Positions 9,579 through 10,977 of a stretch of 10,977 bases of DNA are shown one piece after another. The position numbers were made by a program, and so were the translations under genes. The stretch spans positions 1 through 10,977 of the forward strand of contig JBEVIU010000003.1 of assembly GCA_040510575.1 (NCBI GenBank), in the 5' to 3' direction. Every line of letters starts with the position of its first letter. The first letter of the stretch is position 1. The notes beneath the pieces were generated by a model. The model worked only from the letters and a program-made list of their open reading frames with translations, had not been told where the DNA came from and made no database searches. The DNA is from DASUMF01 sp040510575. GTDB lineage: Bacteria > Actinomycetota > Acidimicrobiia > IMCC26256 > DASPTH01.

Positions 9579-10977
9579 TTGGCAACGTCTCTGCCCCGCG
9601 TCCGTCAGTCGTTCTCGAACCTCCACGAGGTCCTCGACCTCCCGGATCTCATCGCTGTGCAGCGTGAGTCGTTCGAGTGGTTCCTCGAGCAGGGGGTGGC
9701 GGAGGTCCTCGCCGACATCTCGCCGATCGAGGACTTCACCGGCCAGCTCAAGCTCGAGCTGTCGGACCACATCTTCGACCCGCCGAAGTACTCCGAAGAC
9801 GAGTGCCGCGAGCGCGACATGACCTACGCGCGCCCGCTGTTCGTCACCGCGCGCTTCATGAACGCGCAGACGGGTGAGATCAAGGAGCAGACCGTCTTCA
9901 TGGGCGACTTCCCCATGATGACGGACCGCGGCACGTTCATCATCAACGGCACCGAGCGCATCGTGGTGTCGCAGCTCGTGCGTTCTCCCGGCGTCTACTT
10001 CGGCATCAACCCCGACAAGACGTCGCCGGAAAAGGACATCGTCGACGCCAAGATGATCCCGGGCCGTGGCGCGTGGCTCGAGTTCGAGGTCGACAAGAAG
10101 GACGTCGTGTACGTCCGCATCGACCGCAAGCGCAAGCAGCCGGTCACCGTGCTGCTGAAGGCCCTCGGCTTCGGTGAGACCGAGGAGGAGCTGCTCGGGC
10201 TCATCACCGACACCAACGGCAACGCGTACGACCAGATGCGCAACACCTGGGACAAGGACCACACCGAGGACGCCGACGCCGCGTTCATCGACATCTACCG
10301 GAAGCTGCGCCCGGGCGAGCCGCCGACGCCCGACTCCGCACGCGCGCTCCTCGACAACCTCTTCTTCAACCCGAAGCGCTACGACATGGCGAAGGTCGGA
10401 CGCCACAAGGTGTCGAAGAAGCTGCGCGACGAGTACGCCAAGCTCCCGCTGAAGCGTCTCGACCTCACGATCCCGAACGCGGACCCCGAGGCGGGCCCGG
10501 TCGACTACCAGCTCTCGAAGGCCGACATCCTCTCCACGGTGTCGTACCTCGTGAAGCTGCACAACAACGACGCCGACTACTTCCCCGACGACATCGACCA
10601 CTTCGGCAACCGCCGGGTGCGCTCGGTGGGCGAGCTGATCCAGAACCAGGTCCGCGTCGGGCTGTCGCGCATGGAGCGGGTCGTGCGCGAGCGCATGACC
10701 ACCCAGGACGTCGAGGCGATCACCCCGCAGACCCTGATCAACATCCGTCCCGTCGTGGCGGCGATCAAGGAGTTCTTCGGTTCCAGCCAGCTCAGCCAGT
10801 TCATGGACCAGACGAACCCGCTGGCCGGCCTCACCCACAAGCGCCGCCTGTCGGCCCTCGGGCCGGGTGGTCTGTCGCGTGAGCGTGCGGGCTTCGAGGT
10901 GCGAGACGTGCACCCGAGCCACTACGGCCGCATGTGCCCGATCGAGACGCCGGAAGGCCCGAACATCGGCCTGATCG
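9579..10977 (+). CDS. rpoB: RNA polymerase beta subunit, 3' end outside the window
   Basis: The N-terminal 466 residues of the beta subunit of RNA polymerase. Early segments are VRQSFSNLHEVLDLPDLIAVQRESFEWF, then FMGDFPMMTDRGTFIINGTERIVVSQLVRSPGVYF. The rifampicin-binding region starts at residue 401 with GSSQLSQFMDQ and continues to HKRRLSALGPGG. Residues matching E. coli Q513, D516, H526, R529, S531 and L533 (Q407, D410, H420, R423, S425, L427) are all the sensitive-type residues. The window ends in MCPIETPEGPNIGLI. The start is TTG at 9579, five bases after AAGGAG; an in-frame GTG at 9573 overlaps that box and is less likely. It is preceded by two promoters and separated from rplL by the toxin–antitoxin pair. 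Confidence 0.97.
   Translation, partial: MATSLPRVRQSFSNLHEVLDLPDLIAVQRESFEWFLEQGVAEVLADISPIEDFTGQLKLELSDHIFDPPKYSEDECRERDMTYARPLFVTARFMNAQTGEIKEQTVFMGDFPMMTDRGTFIINGTERIVVSQLVRSPGVYFGINPDKTSPEKDIVDAKMIPGRGAWLEFEVDKKDVVYVRIDRKRKQPVTVLLKALGFGETEEELLGLITDTNGNAYDQMRNTWDKDHTEDADAAFIDIYRKLRPGEPPTPDSARALLDNLFFNPKRYDMAKVGRHKVSKKLRDEYAKLPLKRLDLTIPNADPEAGPVDYQLSKADILSTVSYLVKLHNNDADYFPDDIDHFGNRRVRSVGELIQNQVRVGLSRMERVVRERMTTQDVEAITPQTLINIRPVVAAIKEFFGSSQLSQFMDQTNPLAGLTHKRRLSALGPGGLSRERAGFEVRDVHPSHYGRMCPIETPEGPNIGLI

Noticed and set aside
10779..10859. Possible rifampicin-resistance change in RpoB
   Set aside because: The positions most often altered in resistance all have the sensitive-type residue; the Thr in DQTNPL differs from the common Asn but is not enough to claim resistance.
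9444..10922. Long minus-strand ORF of 492 codons opposite rpoB
   Set aside because: The plus strand encodes unmistakable RpoB; the opposite frame is a codon-bias shadow.

Overview
This is a GC-rich, gene-dense stretch of an actinobacterial chromosome. The lineage looks like a deep actinobacterial one, possibly Acidimicrobiia; this is inferred from the rpmG–secE–nusG–rplK–rplA–rplJ–rplL–rpoB order, the acidic N-terminal NusG extension, GTG/TTG starts and the actinobacterial form of the RpoB rifampicin region. It is mainly the core translation/transcription locus, with a few accessory genes wedged between conserved blocks.

Left part (1–2571): the 3' end of an HExxH metallopeptidase-like gene converges on a YajQ-family gene. 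A tRNA-Tyr(GTA) gene with a candidate terminator follows, then a phosphinothricin-acetyltransferase-like GNAT gene on the minus strand. Middle (2600–4724): tRNA-Thr(GGT), elongator tRNA-Met(CAT) and rpmG (L33). Next come an ECF sigma factor overlapping a zinc-type anti-sigma factor, a signal peptidase of the Ser-His (SipW/ER/archaeal) type, and tRNA-Trp(CCA). These three protein genes sit inside what is often a short rpmG-to-secE interval.

Right part (4788–10977): secE, nusG, rplK and rplA run closely spaced. They are followed by an L10-type leader RNA with a strong terminator hairpin, then rplJ (long acidic repeat tail) and rplL. Between rplL and rpoB a RelE/ParE-like toxin and Phd/YefM-like antitoxin pair lies on the opposite strand. 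The toxin stop codon abuts the rplL stop codon. The antitoxin promoter region holds a TGTACA palindrome, the core known from YefM-YoeB operators, and lies next to two sigma70-type promoters that appear to drive the truncated rpoB at the right edge.

No CRISPR array, insertion sequence or phage gene was seen. The least ordinary items are the toxin–antitoxin pair between rplL and rpoB with its shared control region, the three-cysteine L33, the acidic tail of L10, the sigma/anti-sigma/signal-peptidase insert, and short leader ORFs or hairpins before secE and rplA. I see no wholly new multigene system; most of the window is conserved housekeeping sequence.
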